Below are positions 18,938 to 28,845 of a stretch of DNA of 64,000 nucleotides, one piece after another. Every line of letters begins with the position of its first letter. Within the stretch, counting starts at the first letter, position 1. The translations under genes and the position numbers were made by a program. The notes beneath the pieces were generated by a model. The model saw nothing but the letters and a program-made list of their open reading frames with translations. It was not told where the DNA came from and did no database searches. The stretch comes from Tritonibacter horizontis (GTDB lineage Bacteria > Pseudomonadota > Alphaproteobacteria > Rhodobacterales > Rhodobacteraceae). The stretch lies in the NCBI RefSeq assembly GCF_001518015.1, contig NZ_LPUY01000041.1, positions 62,001 to 126,000 on the forward strand, written 5' to 3'.

Positions 18938-19008
18938 CGCCTCGAAAGCGCCACGCCCGTGGCGAGAGGCCTAACTATCGGACGGGCATAGCCCGCACAG
19001 GATGAGAC

Positions 19009-20538
19009 ATGTTCGAACAAGGCATCATACCGGGGCTGACGCGATCAGGGACGTGGGACCTGCCGCCACAGCTGAATATGGCGGCGCAGATCCTGAACCA
19101 TCCGCAGGACCGTCTGGCGGTGATTGACCTGACCGACGGACCGCGCCGGGATGTGACCTTTGGCGCGTTGACCGAGATGGTCGATGGCCTCGTCCGGGCG
19201 CTGACGCAGACGGTCGCAGCGGGAGACCGGATTGGTGTGCTGCTGAGCCAGTCTCCCTGGTGTGCGGCGGCGCATTTGGCGATCTGGAAACTGGGCGCGA
19301 TCTCGGTGCCGCTATTCAAGCTGTTCCAAAAAGACGCATTGGCAAACCGGATTGTCGATGCCGGGGCTGCTTATGTGTTGACCGATCGGGATGGGGCGGC
19401 CCAGCTGGGCGATCTGGCAATCCCGTTGCTGGCGGCAGAGATCGGCCAAGAGGGCGCTCCGGTGGCCTATGCCGACACAGGATGCGACGATCCGGCCGTT
19501 CTGATCTATACCTCTGGCACAACGGGAAAGCCAAAGGGCGCCCTGCATGCGCATCGGGTCCTGACCGGACATCTGCCCGGCGTATCGCTGAGCCACGATC
19601 ACCTGGGCCAGCCTGATGACTGCCTCTGGACACCTGCGGATTGGGCCTGGATTGGCGGGCTTTTTGACGTGGCGATGCCGGGCCTGGCGCTGGGCGTGCC
19701 GGTGGTGGCGGCACGGCTCGACAAGTTCAGCCCGGACACCTGCGCCGAGGTGATCCGCTGGGGCGAGGTCCGCAACGTGTTCTTCCCCCCCACCGCCTTG
19801 CGCATGCTGAAAGCGGCGGGGCAGGGGCTCGACGGTCTACGCTCTGTGGCGTCTGGCGGAGAGCCCCTGGGCGCAGAGATGCTCGCCTGGGGCCAACGCC
19901 ACCTGGGGGTGACCATCAACGAATTCTACGGCCAGACGGAATGCAATATGACGGTGTCCTCCTGCAGTGCGGATTTCCCGGTCCGCCCCGGTTGCATCGG
20001 TCGGCCAGTGCCAGGCCATGGCGTCGAGGTGATCGACGCGGCAGGCCAGCCCACCATGGCCGAAGGCGACGTCGCCGTCCGGCGCGGCTCTGCCGCAATG
20101 ATGCTGGCCTATTGGAACCGCCCCGAGGCCACGGCGGAGAAGTTTCGCGGCGACTGGCTGGTGACCGGCGATCGTGGCATCTGGGAGGACGGATATCTGC
20201 GCTTCGTGGGTCGCGAGGATGACGTGATCACCTCTGCCGGCTACCGCATCGGCCCCTCCGAGATCGAGGATTGTCTGATGACCCACCCGGCAGTGGCCAC
20301 CGTCGGTGTGGTCGGCAAGCCCGACGCCCTGCGCACCGAGATCGTCAAGGCCTATGTGGTGCTGAAGCCGGACCACGCCCCGAGCGAAAAAGAGCTGCAA
20401 GACTACGTCAAAGAGCGCCTTGCCAGCTATTCCTATCCCCGCGAAATCGCCTTTCTCGACGCTCTGCCCATGACCGTGACCGGTAAGGTGATCCGCAAAG
20501 AATTGAAACGCCGCGCGTCGGCGGAACTGGAGGACTGA
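19009..20538 (+). CDS. AMP-dependent acyl-CoA synthetase
   Basis: The 509-residue enzyme of the ANL superfamily activates a carboxylic acid to its acyl-CoA via an acyl-adenylate. The P-loop motif is [17 protein letters not shown] near residue 165. The A5 motif is [11 protein letters not shown], the A7/A8 hinge region is [21 protein letters not shown], and the late catalytic lysine lies in [13 protein letters not shown]. Its place between ivd and the methylcrotonyl-CoA carboxylase genes suggests isovalerate or a related branched short-chain acid as substrate, feeding the same pathway from free acid. The substrate is inferred from context only. Confidence 0.88.
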   Translation: MFEQGIIPGLTRSGTWDLPPQLNMAAQILNHPQDRLAVIDLTDGPRRDVTFGALTEMVDGLVRALTQTVAAGDRIGVLLSQSPWCAAAHLAIWKLGAISVPLFKLFQKDALANRIVDAGAAYVLTDRDGAAQLGDLAIPLLAAEIGQEGAPVAYADTGCDDPAVLIYTSGTTGKPKGALHAHRVLTGHLPGVSLSHDHLGQPDDCLWTPADWAWIGGLFDVAMPGLALGVPVVAARLDKFSPDTCAEVIRWGEVRNVFFPPTALRMLKAAGQGLDGLRSVASGGEPLGAEMLAWGQRHLGVTINEFYGQTECNMTVSSCSADFPVRPGCIGRPVPGHGVEVIDAAGQPTMAEGDVAVRRGSAAMMLAYWNRPEATAEKFRGDWLVTGDRGIWEDGYLRFVGREDDVITSAGYRIGPSEIEDCLMTHPAVATVGVVGKPDALRTEIVKAYVVLKPDHAPSEKELQDYVKERLASYSYPREIAFLDALPMTVTGKVIRKELKRRASAELED

Positions 20539-20542
20539 TCCA

Positions 20543-22147
20543 ATGAAACTCCAATCCAAGGCCATGCCTTCCTCTGAAGGCTTCAAGGAGAACCGCGAGG
20601 CGCATCTCGCTGCCCTGGCCGAGATCAGCGAGGCCGCTGAGGCCGCGCGCTTGGGCGGTGGCGAGAAATCCCGCGCCCGTCATGAAAGTCGCGGCAAGAT
20701 GCTGCCGCGCCGCCGGGTGGCGAACCTCCTCGATCCCGGCTCTCCCTTCCTTGAGGTCGGCGCCACGGCGGCCCATGGCATGTATGATGGCGCGGCCCCC
20801 GCAGCGGGCGTGATCGCAGGCATCGGCCGGGTCCACGGTCAGGAAGTCATGGTGGTCTGCAACGACGCCACCGTGAAGGGCGGCACCTATTTCCCGATGA
20901 CGGTGAAAAAACACCTGCGCGCCCAAGAGATTGCCGAGGAAAACAACCTCCCCTGCGTCTATCTTGTGGACAGTGGCGGCGCCAACCTGCCGCAGCAGGA
21001 TGAGGTCTTTCCCGACCGCGACCACTTTGGCCGGATCTTCTACAACCAGGCGCGGATGTCGGCCAAGGGTATTCCGCAGATCGCCGTGGTCATGGGGTCC
21101 TGTACCGCGGGGGGCGCCTATGTTCCGGCGATGTCCGACGTCACCATCATCGTCAAGGAACAGGGCACCATCTTCCTGGCCGGTCCGCCACTGGTGAAGG
21201 CCGCCACTGGTGAGGTGGTCACTGCCGAGGACCTCGGCGGCGGCGATGTGCACACGCGGCTTTCCGGGGTGGCCGATTACCTGGCCGAGGATGACGCCCA
21301 TGCGCTTGCCCTGGCGCGCCGCGCGGTCAGCCATCTGAACCGAACCAAACCCCTGGGCGTGAACTGGCAAAGCCCGGAAGAGCCCGCCTATGACCCCGAT
21401 GAAATCCTCGGCGTGGTGCCCGGCGATCTGCGCACGCCCTATGACATCCGCGAAGTGATCGCGCGCCTGGTCGATGGCTCCCGTTTTGACGAGTTCAAAC
21501 CCCGCTTTGGCGAAACACTGGTCACCGGCTTTGCCCATGTCAAAGGCTGCCCGGTGGGCATCATCGCCAACAACGGCGTGCTCTTTTCCGAAGCCGCCCA
21601 AAAAGGCGCGCATTTTGTCGAGCTTTGCAGCCAGCGCAAGATCCCGCTGGTCTTCCTGCAAAACATCACCGGCTTCATGGTGGGCCGCAAATATGAAAAC
21701 GAAGGCATCGCCCGCCATGGTGCCAAGATGGTGACGGCAGTGGCCTCCACCAATGTGCCAAAGATCACCATGCTGGTCGGCGGCTCCTTTGGCGCGGGCA
21801 ACTATGGGATGGCAGGGCGCGCCTATTCCCCCCGTTTCCTCTGGACCTGGCCCAATTCCCGCATCTCGGTGATGGGGGGCGAACAGGCGGCAGGGGTGCT
21901 GGCGACGGTGAAACGGGACGCCATCGAACGCCAGGGCGGCCATTGGTCGGCACAAGAAGAAGCAGAGTTCAAACAACCCACCATCGACATGTTCGCCGAA
22001 CAAAGCCATCCGCTCTATGCCTCTGCGCGCCTCTGGGACGATGGCATCATCGACCCGCGCAAAAGTCGCGAGGTGCTGGCGCTGTCCCTGTCTGCTGCCC
22101 TCAATGCCCCCATCGAGGAGACGCGCTTTGGCGTCTTCCGGATGTAA
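20543..22147 (+). CDS. mccB: Methylcrotonyl-CoA carboxylase, carboxyltransferase (beta) subunit
   Basis: The 534-residue subunit transfers the carboxyl group from biotin to 3-methylcrotonyl-CoA, forming 3-methylglutaconyl-CoA. It is a crotonase-superfamily carboxyltransferase of full length, with [32 protein letters not shown] and [20 protein letters not shown], typical of MCC beta rather than propionyl-CoA carboxylase. GGAGG at 20529-20533 precedes the ATG. The partner biotin carboxylase gene follows after 79 bases that contain a GC-rich hairpin repeat. In Pseudomonas nomenclature this is liuB. Confidence 0.94.
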   Translation: MKLQSKAMPSSEGFKENREAHLAALAEISEAAEAARLGGGEKSRARHESRGKMLPRRRVANLLDPGSPFLEVGATAAHGMYDGAAPAAGVIAGIGRVHGQEVMVVCNDATVKGGTYFPMTVKKHLRAQEIAEENNLPCVYLVDSGGANLPQQDEVFPDRDHFGRIFYNQARMSAKGIPQIAVVMGSCTAGGAYVPAMSDVTIIVKEQGTIFLAGPPLVKAATGEVVTAEDLGGGDVHTRLSGVADYLAEDDAHALALARRAVSHLNRTKPLGVNWQSPEEPAYDPDEILGVVPGDLRTPYDIREVIARLVDGSRFDEFKPRFGETLVTGFAHVKGCPVGIIANNGVLFSEAAQKGAHFVELCSQRKIPLVFLQNITGFMVGRKYENEGIARHGAKMVTAVASTNVPKITMLVGGSFGAGNYGMAGRAYSPRFLWTWPNSRISVMGGEQAAGVLATVKRDAIERQGGHWSAQEEAEFKQPTIDMFAEQSHPLYASARLWDDGIIDPRKSREVLALSLSAALNAPIEETRFGVFRM

Positions 22148-22154
22148 TTTCATC

Positions 22155-22198
22155 TTTTCTCAAATACCTCGGGGGTCCGGGGGCAGCGCCCCCGGCAG
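22155..22198. repeat. GC-rich hairpin repeat element between the carboxylase genes
   Basis: After a CTCAAATACCTCGGGGGT lead, CCGGGGGC and GCCCCCGG at 22177-22184 and 22188-22195 form a perfect eight-base stem with a three-base loop. I recognise this arrangement as resembling short dispersed intergenic repeats of Rhodobacteraceae genomes, from memory. No T-run follows, so it is not a classic terminator. It may tune the ratio of the beta and alpha subunits or mRNA stability within the operon. Confidence 0.6.
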
Positions 22199-22226
22199 AC
22201 CCGCCCGACACAGGAGCACCGTGAAG

Positions 22227-24173
22227 ATGTTCAACAAGATCCTGATTGCCAACCGCGGCGAAATCGCCTGCCGTGTCATGGAAACCGCCCGCCGCCTGGG
22301 GCTGCGCACCGTCGCCGTCTACTCCGATGCTGACCGAGACGCCAAACATGTGGCCCTTGCGGATGAGGCTGTCCACATCGGTCATGGACCGGCACCGGCG
22401 GATAGCTACCTGCTGCAGGACGAGATCCTCGCCGCCGCCAAAGCCACCGGCGCGGAAGGCATACATCCGGGCTACGGGTTTCTCTCTGAAAACCCCGATT
22501 TCGTGGAAAAGGTCGAGGCAGCAGGTCTCGCCTTCATCGGCCCCTCAGCTGCCGCCATCCGCGCGATGGGGCTCAAGGACGCTGCCAAGGCGCTAATGGA
22601 GGAGGCCGGCGTGCCGGTGGTGCCCGGCTATCACGGCGAAAATCAGGAGGCGGGATTCCTCGCCGAACAGGCGGAGCAGATCGGCTATCCAGTGCTGATC
22701 AAGGCGGTCGCGGGCGGCGGCGGCAAAGGCATGCGGCTGGTCGAGGCGCCAAAGGACTTCGCCGACGCGCTCGCCTCGGCGCAGGGCGAAGCGACCACCG
22801 CTTTTGGCAACCCCGCGGTGCTGATCGAAAAATACGTCCAGAAGCCCCGACACATCGAGGTGCAGGTCTTTGGCGATGGCGTTTCGGCTGTGCATCTGTT
22901 CGAACGCGACTGCTCCCTGCAGCGGCGTCACCAGAAGGTCATCGAAGAGGCCCCCGCACCCGGCATGACGCAAGAGATGCGCCGCGCCATGGGGCAGGCC
23001 GCCGTGCGCGCGGCCGAGGCCATCGGCTATGCCGGGGCGGGCACCGTTGAATTTATCGTTGACGGCTCTGACGGGCTGCGCGCCGATCGTTTCTGGTTCA
23101 TGGAGATGAACACCCGTCTCCAGGTGGAACATCCGGTCACCGAGGCGATCACCGGCGTCGATCTGGTGGAATGGCAGCTGCGGGTCGCCTCGGGCGAAGG
23201 GCTGCCGTGCCGCCAGGAGGACCTGACGATCACGGGTCACGCCTTTGAGGCGCGGCTTTATGCCGAAGATGTCCCAAAGGGTTTCCTGCCCGCCACGGGT
23301 ACGCTCTCGCATCTGACCTTCCCGGATGGCGTGCGTGCCGACAGCGGTGTGCGCGCCGGCGATACAATCAGCCCCTGGTACGACCCGATGATCGCCAAGG
23401 TCGTCGTGCATGGTCCATCCCGGGCGGCGGCGCTGCGGCGGCTGGAGGATGCCCTCATGCGCACCGAGGTCGCAGGGACCGTGACCAACCTTGCCTTTCT
23501 GGGCGCCTTGGCCGGCCATGCGGGATTTGCAGCGGGCGACGTTGACACCGGTCTGATCGCGCGCGACCTCGACAGCCTTGCCGCCGCGCCAGAGCCGGAC
23601 CCGCGCCATCAGGTGGCCGCCGCCATGGCCGCGCTCGACCTGATCGATACGACAGCAGAGACGGGGTTCACGCTCTGGGCGCCGCTTCAGCGCGCAGTGG
23701 AGCTGTCCTGGCAGGGGACATCTTTTGTGGCGACGGTGGCGGTGGATGGGCCGGATCATCAGACCTGGTCCATCGGCAGCGAGACACTTTCTTGTGTCCG
23801 GCGCGCGCAGGGCTGGGACGTCGCAGGGATGCGACTGCCGCCGGTTGTGCGGGATGGCGCGCGGATCACCGTCTTTGACAGGTTTGGACTGTCTTTTGAC
23901 ATCATCGACCCGCTTGCCCGCGATGCCGGCATGACCGGCGATGGCAATGTGGTCGAGGCGCCGATGCCGGGGCTGGTCAAGGCGGTGTTTGCCAGGGTCG
24001 GCGCGCCAGTCGCGGCGGGCGACCGGCTGGCGATTCTCGAAGCGATGAAGATGGAGCACGCGCTTTTGGCGGCCCGGGACGGGATCGTTGCGGAAATCCT
24101 TGCGCAAGCGGGCGATCAGGTGGAGGCTGGAGCGGCGCTGGTTCGGCTTGAGGAGGCCGAACCGAGCGCGTAA
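22227..24173 (+). CDS. mccA: Methylcrotonyl-CoA carboxylase, biotin carboxylase/BCCP (alpha) subunit
   Basis: I choose ATG 22227 (MFNKILIANRGEIACRV), preceded by AGGAG at 22212-22216, giving 648 residues; an upstream frame overlapping mccB is an artefact. The biotin carboxylase domain fills residues 1 to about 450. It has the ATP-grasp GGGGKGMRLV loop, EAPAPGMT and EMNTRLQVEHPVTE. The C-terminal biotinyl domain has the biotin-acceptor Lys in EAMKMEHAL near residue 610. It carboxylates its own biotin with ATP and bicarbonate and works with the beta subunit encoded upstream. BirA at 43,084 would attach the biotin. liuD is the equivalent Pseudomonas name. Confidence 0.95.
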   Translation: MFNKILIANRGEIACRVMETARRLGLRTVAVYSDADRDAKHVALADEAVHIGHGPAPADSYLLQDEILAAAKATGAEGIHPGYGFLSENPDFVEKVEAAGLAFIGPSAAAIRAMGLKDAAKALMEEAGVPVVPGYHGENQEAGFLAEQAEQIGYPVLIKAVAGGGGKGMRLVEAPKDFADALASAQGEATTAFGNPAVLIEKYVQKPRHIEVQVFGDGVSAVHLFERDCSLQRRHQKVIEEAPAPGMTQEMRRAMGQAAVRAAEAIGYAGAGTVEFIVDGSDGLRADRFWFMEMNTRLQVEHPVTEAITGVDLVEWQLRVASGEGLPCRQEDLTITGHAFEARLYAEDVPKGFLPATGTLSHLTFPDGVRADSGVRAGDTISPWYDPMIAKVVVHGPSRAAALRRLEDALMRTEVAGTVTNLAFLGALAGHAGFAAGDVDTGLIARDLDSLAAAPEPDPRHQVAAAMAALDLIDTTAETGFTLWAPLQRAVELSWQGTSFVATVAVDGPDHQTWSIGSETLSCVRRAQGWDVAGMRLPPVVRDGARITVFDRFGLSFDIIDPLARDAGMTGDGNVVEAPMPGLVKAVFARVGAPVAAGDRLAILEAMKMEHALLAARDGIVAEILAQAGDQVEAGAALVRLEEAEPSA

Positions 24174-24188
24174 CGGGAGGATCTCAGA

Positions 24189-25055
24189 ATGAAAGACCGC
24201 GTTGAACTCTTTGAAGTCGGCCCGCGCGATGGGCTGCAAAACGAAAAGCGCGAAATCTCGGTGGCGGAGAAGGTGGCGCTGGTCGACTGCCTCAGCCGGG
24301 CCGGGTTCAGTCGTATCGAGGTGGCGAGCTTTGTCTCCCCGAAATGGGTGCCGCAGATGGCGGGCAGCACCGAGGTTTTGCAAGGTATCACCAAGGCGTC
24401 CGGCGTGCGCTATGCCGCACTGACGCCAAATATGCGGGGCTATGAGGATGCGCTGGCGTCGCGCGCGGACGAGATCGCCGTCTTCGCTTCCGCTTCCGAA
24501 GGTTTTTCCAAAGCGAACATCAACGCCAGCATCGCCGAGAGCATCGAACGGTTCGCCCCGATCCTTGAGGCGGCGCGCCATATCGATCTGCCGGTCCGTG
24601 GCTATGTCTCCTGCGTGACCGACTGCCCCTACGATGGCCCGACAGCGCCGGAAATGGTGGCAGAAGTGGCGGATCGCCTGTTCTCCATGGGCTGCTATGA
24701 AATCTCGCTGGGGGATACCATCGGCAAGGCGACGCCTGACAGCACCGCCCGGATGCTGATCGCGGTCAAGGATGCGGTGCCCGTGACGCGGCTTGCGGGC
24801 CATTTCCACGACACCGGGGGGCGCGCGATGGCCAATATCGACGCGGCGCTGGCGCTGGGGATCCGGGTGTTCGATACCTCCGTTGGCGGGCTGGGCGGCT
24901 GTCCTTTTGCACCGGGGGCGGCTGGCAATGTGGCGACCGAGGCCGTGCACGACCATCTAACCCGGTTGGGCTACGTGACCGGGCTTGACCGTAGCGTCCT
25001 GACCGAGGCGGCCGCGATGGCACAGGCGCTGCGTCCCGTGACGGCCGACGCCTGA
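24189..25055 (+). CDS. mvaB: Hydroxymethylglutaryl-CoA lyase
   Basis: The 288-residue TIM-barrel enzyme cleaves HMG-CoA into acetyl-CoA and acetoacetate, the last step of leucine degradation. The N-terminal EVGPRDGLQNEK carries the metal-binding and catalytic Arg-Asp pair. The C-terminal GGLGGCPFAPGAAGN matches the G-x-x-G-x-C-P-x-x-x-G signature with the catalytic Cys. GGGAGGATC at 24175-24183 precedes the ATG, 15 bases after mccA. The whole reaction order ivd, carboxylase, hydratase, lyase is encoded here, so the assignment is secure. Confidence 0.94.
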   Translation: MKDRVELFEVGPRDGLQNEKREISVAEKVALVDCLSRAGFSRIEVASFVSPKWVPQMAGSTEVLQGITKASGVRYAALTPNMRGYEDALASRADEIAVFASASEGFSKANINASIAESIERFAPILEAARHIDLPVRGYVSCVTDCPYDGPTAPEMVAEVADRLFSMGCYEISLGDTIGKATPDSTARMLIAVKDAVPVTRLAGHFHDTGGRAMANIDAALALGIRVFDTSVGGLGGCPFAPGAAGNVATEAVHDHLTRLGYVTGLDRSVLTEAAAMAQALRPVTADA

Positions 25056-25093
25056 GGTTTTCCACAACCACACTCACCACCAAGGACCCGACT

Positions 25094-25879
25094 ATGTATG
25101 ACACATTGGATCTGTCGCGCGATGATCGCGGCGTCGCAACGCTGACCCTGAACCGACCGCAAAAGCACAACGCCATGTCGGGCCAGATGCTGCAGGAGCT
25201 GCAGGCAGCGGCGCGGGCCCTTGCGGCCGACAGATCGGTGCGGGTGGTGGTTCTGACCGGCGCGGGCAAAAGTTTCTGCGCCGGCGGTGATCTGGGCTGG
25301 ATGCAGGCCCAGATGCAGGCCGATGCGGACACGCGCGCGCGCGAGGCGCGGGTGCTGGCGGAAATGCTCAACCTTCTGAACACTTTACCGCAGCCGCTCA
25401 TCGGGCGGCTGCAGGGCAACGCCTTTGGCGGCGGAGTCGGTATGGCCTCTGTCTGCGATGTCGCGATTGGTGCGGATCATCTGAAAATGGGGCTGACCGA
25501 AACCCGGCTGGGCCTGATCCCGGCCACCATCGGCCCCTATGTGATCGCGCGCATGGGCGAAGCACGCGCACGCCGGGTGTTCATGTCGGCGCGGCTCTTT
25601 GATGCGGCCGAAGCGGTGGAGCTGGGGCTGCTGGCGCGCCAGGTGCCTGCCGACTCACTCGATGCCGCGGTCGAGGCAGAAGTGGTCCCCTACCTGGATT
25701 GTGCCCCGGGTGCCGTTGCCGAAGCCAAGGCGCTGGCCCGCGCCCTGGGGCCGAAGATCGACAAATCTGTTATTGATTTGACGATTTCCGCGCTGGTGAC
25801 CCGCTGGGAAAGTCCCGAAGCAGAAGAGGGCATCGGGGCATTTTTTGAAAAACGGCGCCCCGGCTGGCAAGAGAAATAA
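25094..25879 (+). CDS. Enoyl-CoA hydratase, probable methylglutaconyl-CoA hydratase
   Basis: The 261-residue crotonase-fold protein hydrates an enoyl-CoA. By operon context this would be 3-methylglutaconyl-CoA to HMG-CoA, the step between MCC and HMG-CoA lyase (liuC). Oxyanion-hole elements are visible as GAGKSFCAGGDLGWMQ near residues 55-70 and FGGGVGMASVCD near 113. The catalytic Glu lies in GLTETRLGLIPATIGPYV. Length matches the family. It is the last gene of the leucine operon; the following 240 bases separate it from the nuo genes. Confidence 0.9.
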   Translation: MYDTLDLSRDDRGVATLTLNRPQKHNAMSGQMLQELQAAARALAADRSVRVVVLTGAGKSFCAGGDLGWMQAQMQADADTRAREARVLAEMLNLLNTLPQPLIGRLQGNAFGGGVGMASVCDVAIGADHLKMGLTETRLGLIPATIGPYVIARMGEARARRVFMSARLFDAAEAVELGLLARQVPADSLDAAVEAEVVPYLDCAPGAVAEAKALARALGPKIDKSVIDLTISALVTRWESPEAEEGIGAFFEKRRPGWQEK

Positions 25880-26020
25880 GGGCTTTTACGTCCGCTGGGC
25901 GGCAATGATTTACGCCCATTTCCCGATCTGCTAAATCCGACAAAAACCATAGGTTTTTAAGGGGTTGTTGCGCAACTGCGAAACCGCTGCACAAAGCGTT
26001 TCCTATTAACCCGGCGTTGG

Positions 26021-26049
26021 TTGACGGTCGTGGGCGGCGAGAGTAGTAA
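26021..26049 (+). promoter_or_regulatory. Candidate sigma-70-type promoter of the nuo operon
   Basis: TTGACG at 26021-26026 and TAGTAA at 26044-26049 are separated by exactly 17 bases and lie about 70 bases before the nuoA start. No other gene occupies 25880-26119. This is a by-eye match only; a start site elsewhere in the 240-base gap is possible. Confidence 0.4.
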
Positions 26050-26119
26050 CGGCCCAAGTCAACACGCCAATTGACGGCGCGCGTGCAGGAATTGCCGTGT
26101 GCGCGGAAAGGAGCCACTC

Positions 26120-26485
26120 GTGGAAGAGATGTTGCGGGAGTACCTCCCGATCCTGGTGTTTTTGGCCGTCGCAATCGGTCTAGGTCTAGTTCTTGTTCTG
26201 GCCGCCGTTGTTGTCGCGGTCCGCAATCCCGACCCTGAAAAAGTCAGCGCCTATGAATGTGGCTTCAACGCATTTGACGATGCGCGGATGAAGTTCGACG
26301 TGCGCTTTTATCTGGTGTCGATTCTGTTCATCATCTTTGATCTGGAAATCGCCTTCCTGTTTCCCTGGGCCGTCGGCTTCAAGGACATCAGCGACACCGG
26401 GTTCTGGTCGATGATGGTGTTCCTGGGCGTGCTGACCATCGGCTTTGCCTACGAGTGGAAGAAGGGGGCGCTGGAATGGGAATGA
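26120..26485 (+). CDS. nuoA: NADH-quinone oxidoreductase subunit A
   Basis: I place the start at GTG 26120, six bases after AAAGGAG at 26107-26113, giving 121 residues (normal for NuoA); ATG 26129 is possible but further from the site. The protein has three membrane helices. It also carries the conserved loop [20 protein letters not shown], whose Cys is diagnostic of NuoA/ND3 and changes exposure in the active/deactive transition of complex I. The helix [20 protein letters not shown]-type segment contains the conserved acidic residues. It is the first gene of a 17-kb operon for proton-pumping complex I. Confidence 0.94.
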   Translation: MEEMLREYLPILVFLAVAIGLGLVLVLAAVVVAVRNPDPEKVSAYECGFNAFDDARMKFDVRFYLVSILFIIFDLEIAFLFPWAVGFKDISDTGFWSMMVFLGVLTIGFAYEWKKGALEWE

Positions 26486-27009
26486 TGACCGGAGCGAATA
26501 CGGCGGGCGTCGACAAGGAAGTCGCGACTCAGGCCCTCAATGCGGAGCTTCAGGACAAGGGCTTTCTGCTGACCTCGGCCGAGGACATCATCAACTGGGC
26601 CCGCACCGGCTCGTTGCACTGGATGACCTTTGGTCTGGCCTGCTGCGCGGTCGAGATGATGCATACCTCGATGCCCCGCTATGACGCGGAACGGTTTGGC
26701 ATCGCGCCGCGCGCCTCGCCGCGTCAGTCCGACGTGATGATCGTTGCAGGCACGCTGACCAACAAGATGGCGCCGGCGCTGCGCAAGGTCTACGACCAGA
26801 TGCCGGAACCGCGCTATGTGATCTCGATGGGGTCCTGCGCCAATGGCGGTGGCTACTATCACTACAGCTATTCCGTCGTACGGGGCTGTGACCGGATCGT
26901 GCCGGTCGATATCTATGTGCCCGGGTGTCCCCCGACCGCCGAGGCGCTGCTTTATGGCCTGATGCAGTTGCAGCGCAAGATCCGCCGCACCGGCACATTG
27001 GTTCGCTAA
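26476..27009 (+). CDS. nuoB: NADH-quinone oxidoreductase subunit B
   Basis: NuoB holds the N2 [4Fe-4S] cluster, the last iron-sulfur centre before quinone, in the peripheral arm of complex I. The vicinal cysteines of [11 protein letters not shown] plus Cys in MGSCANGGG and [10 protein letters not shown] are the four cluster ligands. The start is ambiguous: ATG 26476 (177 residues), 26482 or 26485 all overlap the end of nuoA, which implies translational coupling. The N-terminal 20 residues are variable in the family and do not settle the start. Confidence 0.95.
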   Translation: MGMMTGANTAGVDKEVATQALNAELQDKGFLLTSAEDIINWARTGSLHWMTFGLACCAVEMMHTSMPRYDAERFGIAPRASPRQSDVMIVAGTLTNKMAPALRKVYDQMPEPRYVISMGSCANGGGYYHYSYSVVRGCDRIVPVDIYVPGCPPTAEALLYGLMQLQRKIRRTGTLVR

Positions 27010-27025
27010 GGGGCAGGAGAGACAG

Positions 27026-27631
27026 ATGATCCAAGCATTGCAAGAGCTGGGCCACCAGATCGAAGCCAAGCGCCCGGAATGCGTCCTGTCCTGGGATATC
27101 GCCCATGACGAGCTGAACATTGACGTGAAGCCTTCGAATATCGCCGGTCTGGTCGAATTCCTGCGCACCGACCGCGCCTGCAAATTTTCCACCCTGGTGG
27201 ATATCACGGCCGTCGACTACCCCGAGCGCAGCAAGCGGTTCGATGTGGTCTATCATTTGCTGTCGATGTACCAGAACCAGCGGATCCGCCTGCGGGTTGC
27301 GGTGCGTGAAGAGGACATGCTGCCCTCGATCGTGGACGTGCATCCCTCGGCCAACTGGTTCGAACGCGAAGTGTTCGACATGTTCGGCATCCTGTTCACC
27401 GGCCACCCGGACCTGCGCCGCCTGCTGACGGACTATGGCTTCCGCGGTCACCCGCTGCGCAAGGATTTCCCGACCACCGGCTATACCGAGGTCCGTTACG
27501 ACGAGGCGCAAAAGCGCGTCGTCTACGAACCTGTGAAGCTGGTCCAGGAATACCGCCAGTTTGACTTCATGAGCCCATGGGAGGGTGCCGAATACATCCT
27601 GCCCGGCGACGAGAAGGAGGGGGCGAAATGA
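27026..27631 (+). CDS. nuoC: NADH-quinone oxidoreductase subunit C
   Basis: The 201-residue 30-kDa subunit packs against NuoD in the peripheral arm and carries no cofactor. The family signature [31 protein letters not shown] lies near residues 110-140 and is followed by GHPLRKDFP. NuoC is separate from NuoD, unlike the fused NuoCD of Escherichia coli. AGGAGA at 27015-27020 precedes the ATG. Its stop codon overlaps the nuoD start. Confidence 0.95.
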   Translation: MIQALQELGHQIEAKRPECVLSWDIAHDELNIDVKPSNIAGLVEFLRTDRACKFSTLVDITAVDYPERSKRFDVVYHLLSMYQNQRIRLRVAVREEDMLPSIVDVHPSANWFEREVFDMFGILFTGHPDLRRLLTDYGFRGHPLRKDFPTTGYTEVRYDEAQKRVVYEPVKLVQEYRQFDFMSPWEGAEYILPGDEKEGAK

Positions 27632-28845
27632 TGGACGGCTCCAAAGGTTTCGAAGACGCCCAGACGGGCGAACAGAAAATCCGCAATTTCAACATCAACT
27701 TCGGCCCGCAGCACCCTGCGGCCCACGGCGTGCTGCGTCTGGTGCTCGAACTTGATGGCGAGATCGTCGAACGGTGCGATCCGCATATCGGCCTGTTGCA
27801 TCGCGGCACCGAAAAGCTGATGGAAAGCCGCACCTACCTGCAGAACCTGCCGTATTTCGACCGCCTCGACTATGTGGCGCCGATGAACCAGGAACATGCC
27901 TGGTGCCTGGCGATTGAAAAGCTCTGTGGCGTCGAAGTGCCGCGCCGGGCCTCGCTGATCCGGGTGCTTTATTCCGAAATCGGCCGCATTCTGAACCACC
28001 TGTTGAACGTGACCACACAGGCCATGGACGTGGGGGCGCTGACGCCACCGCTCTGGGGCTTTGAGGAACGCGAAAAGCTGATGATCTTCTACGAGCGGGC
28101 CTGTGGTGCGCGTCTGCACGCCGCCTATTTCCGCCCAGGTGGTGTCCATCAGGACCTGCCCGACGACCTGTTGGATGATATCGACCTCTGGGCGATGGAA
28201 TTCCCCAAGGTGATGGATGACATCGACGGGCTGTTGACGGAAAACCGGATCTTCAAGCAGCGCAACTGTGATATCGGCGTCGTGACCGAAGAAGAGATCC
28301 AGCAATATGGCTTCTCCGGGGTGATGGTGCGGGGCTCCGGCCTGGCCTGGGACCTGCGCCGCGCGCAGCCCTATGAATGTTACGACGAGTTCGATTTCCA
28401 GATCCCGGTCGGCAAGAACGGCGATTGCTATGATCGCTACCTTTGCCGCATGGAGGAAATGCGCCAGTCGCTGTCGATCATCCGTCAGGCCATCCAGAAG
28501 CTGCGCGAAGCCACCGGTGATGTGATCGCGCGGGGCAAGCTGTCGCCGCCGAAGCGGGGCGATATGAAGACCTCGATGGAGAGCCTGATCCACCACTTCA
28601 AGCTCTATACCGAAGGCTTCCACGTTCCGGCCGGCGAGGTCTATGCCGCCGTCGAGGCGCCGAAAGGCGAATTCGGTGTCTATCTGGTCGCCGATGGCAC
28701 CAACAAACCTTACCGCGCCAAGCTGCGCGCCCCGGGCTTCCCGCACTTGCAAGCGATGGATCATGTCGCCAAGGGGCACCAGCTCGCGGATGTCGCCGCC
28801 ATCATCGGCACCATGGATATCGTTTTTGGAGAGATTGACCGCTAA
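27628..28845 (+). CDS. nuoD: NADH-quinone oxidoreductase subunit D
   Basis: The 405-residue 49-kDa subunit forms much of the quinone-binding cavity with NuoB. It shows [22 protein letters not shown] near residues 28-48, with the conserved His that contacts the quinone headgroup, and [14 protein letters not shown]. The C-terminal GEIDR end, derived from the [NiFe]-hydrogenase large-subunit fold, is canonical. The start at ATG 27628 follows AAGGAGGGG and overlaps the nuoC stop by four bases. Confidence 0.96.
   Translation: MMDGSKGFEDAQTGEQKIRNFNINFGPQHPAAHGVLRLVLELDGEIVERCDPHIGLLHRGTEKLMESRTYLQNLPYFDRLDYVAPMNQEHAWCLAIEKLCGVEVPRRASLIRVLYSEIGRILNHLLNVTTQAMDVGALTPPLWGFEEREKLMIFYERACGARLHAAYFRPGGVHQDLPDDLLDDIDLWAMEFPKVMDDIDGLLTENRIFKQRNCDIGVVTEEEIQQYGFSGVMVRGSGLAWDLRRAQPYECYDEFDFQIPVGKNGDCYDRYLCRMEEMRQSLSIIRQAIQKLREATGDVIARGKLSPPKRGDMKTSMESLIHHFKLYTEGFHVPAGEVYAAVEAPKGEFGVYLVADGTNKPYRAKLRAPGFPHLQAMDHVAKGHQLADVAAIIGTMDIVFGEIDR

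Noticed and set aside
22593-24956. Reverse-strand open frame of 787 codons over mccA and mvaB
   Set aside because: It spans two recognised genes on the other strand and shows no family motifs; it reflects third-position GC bias.
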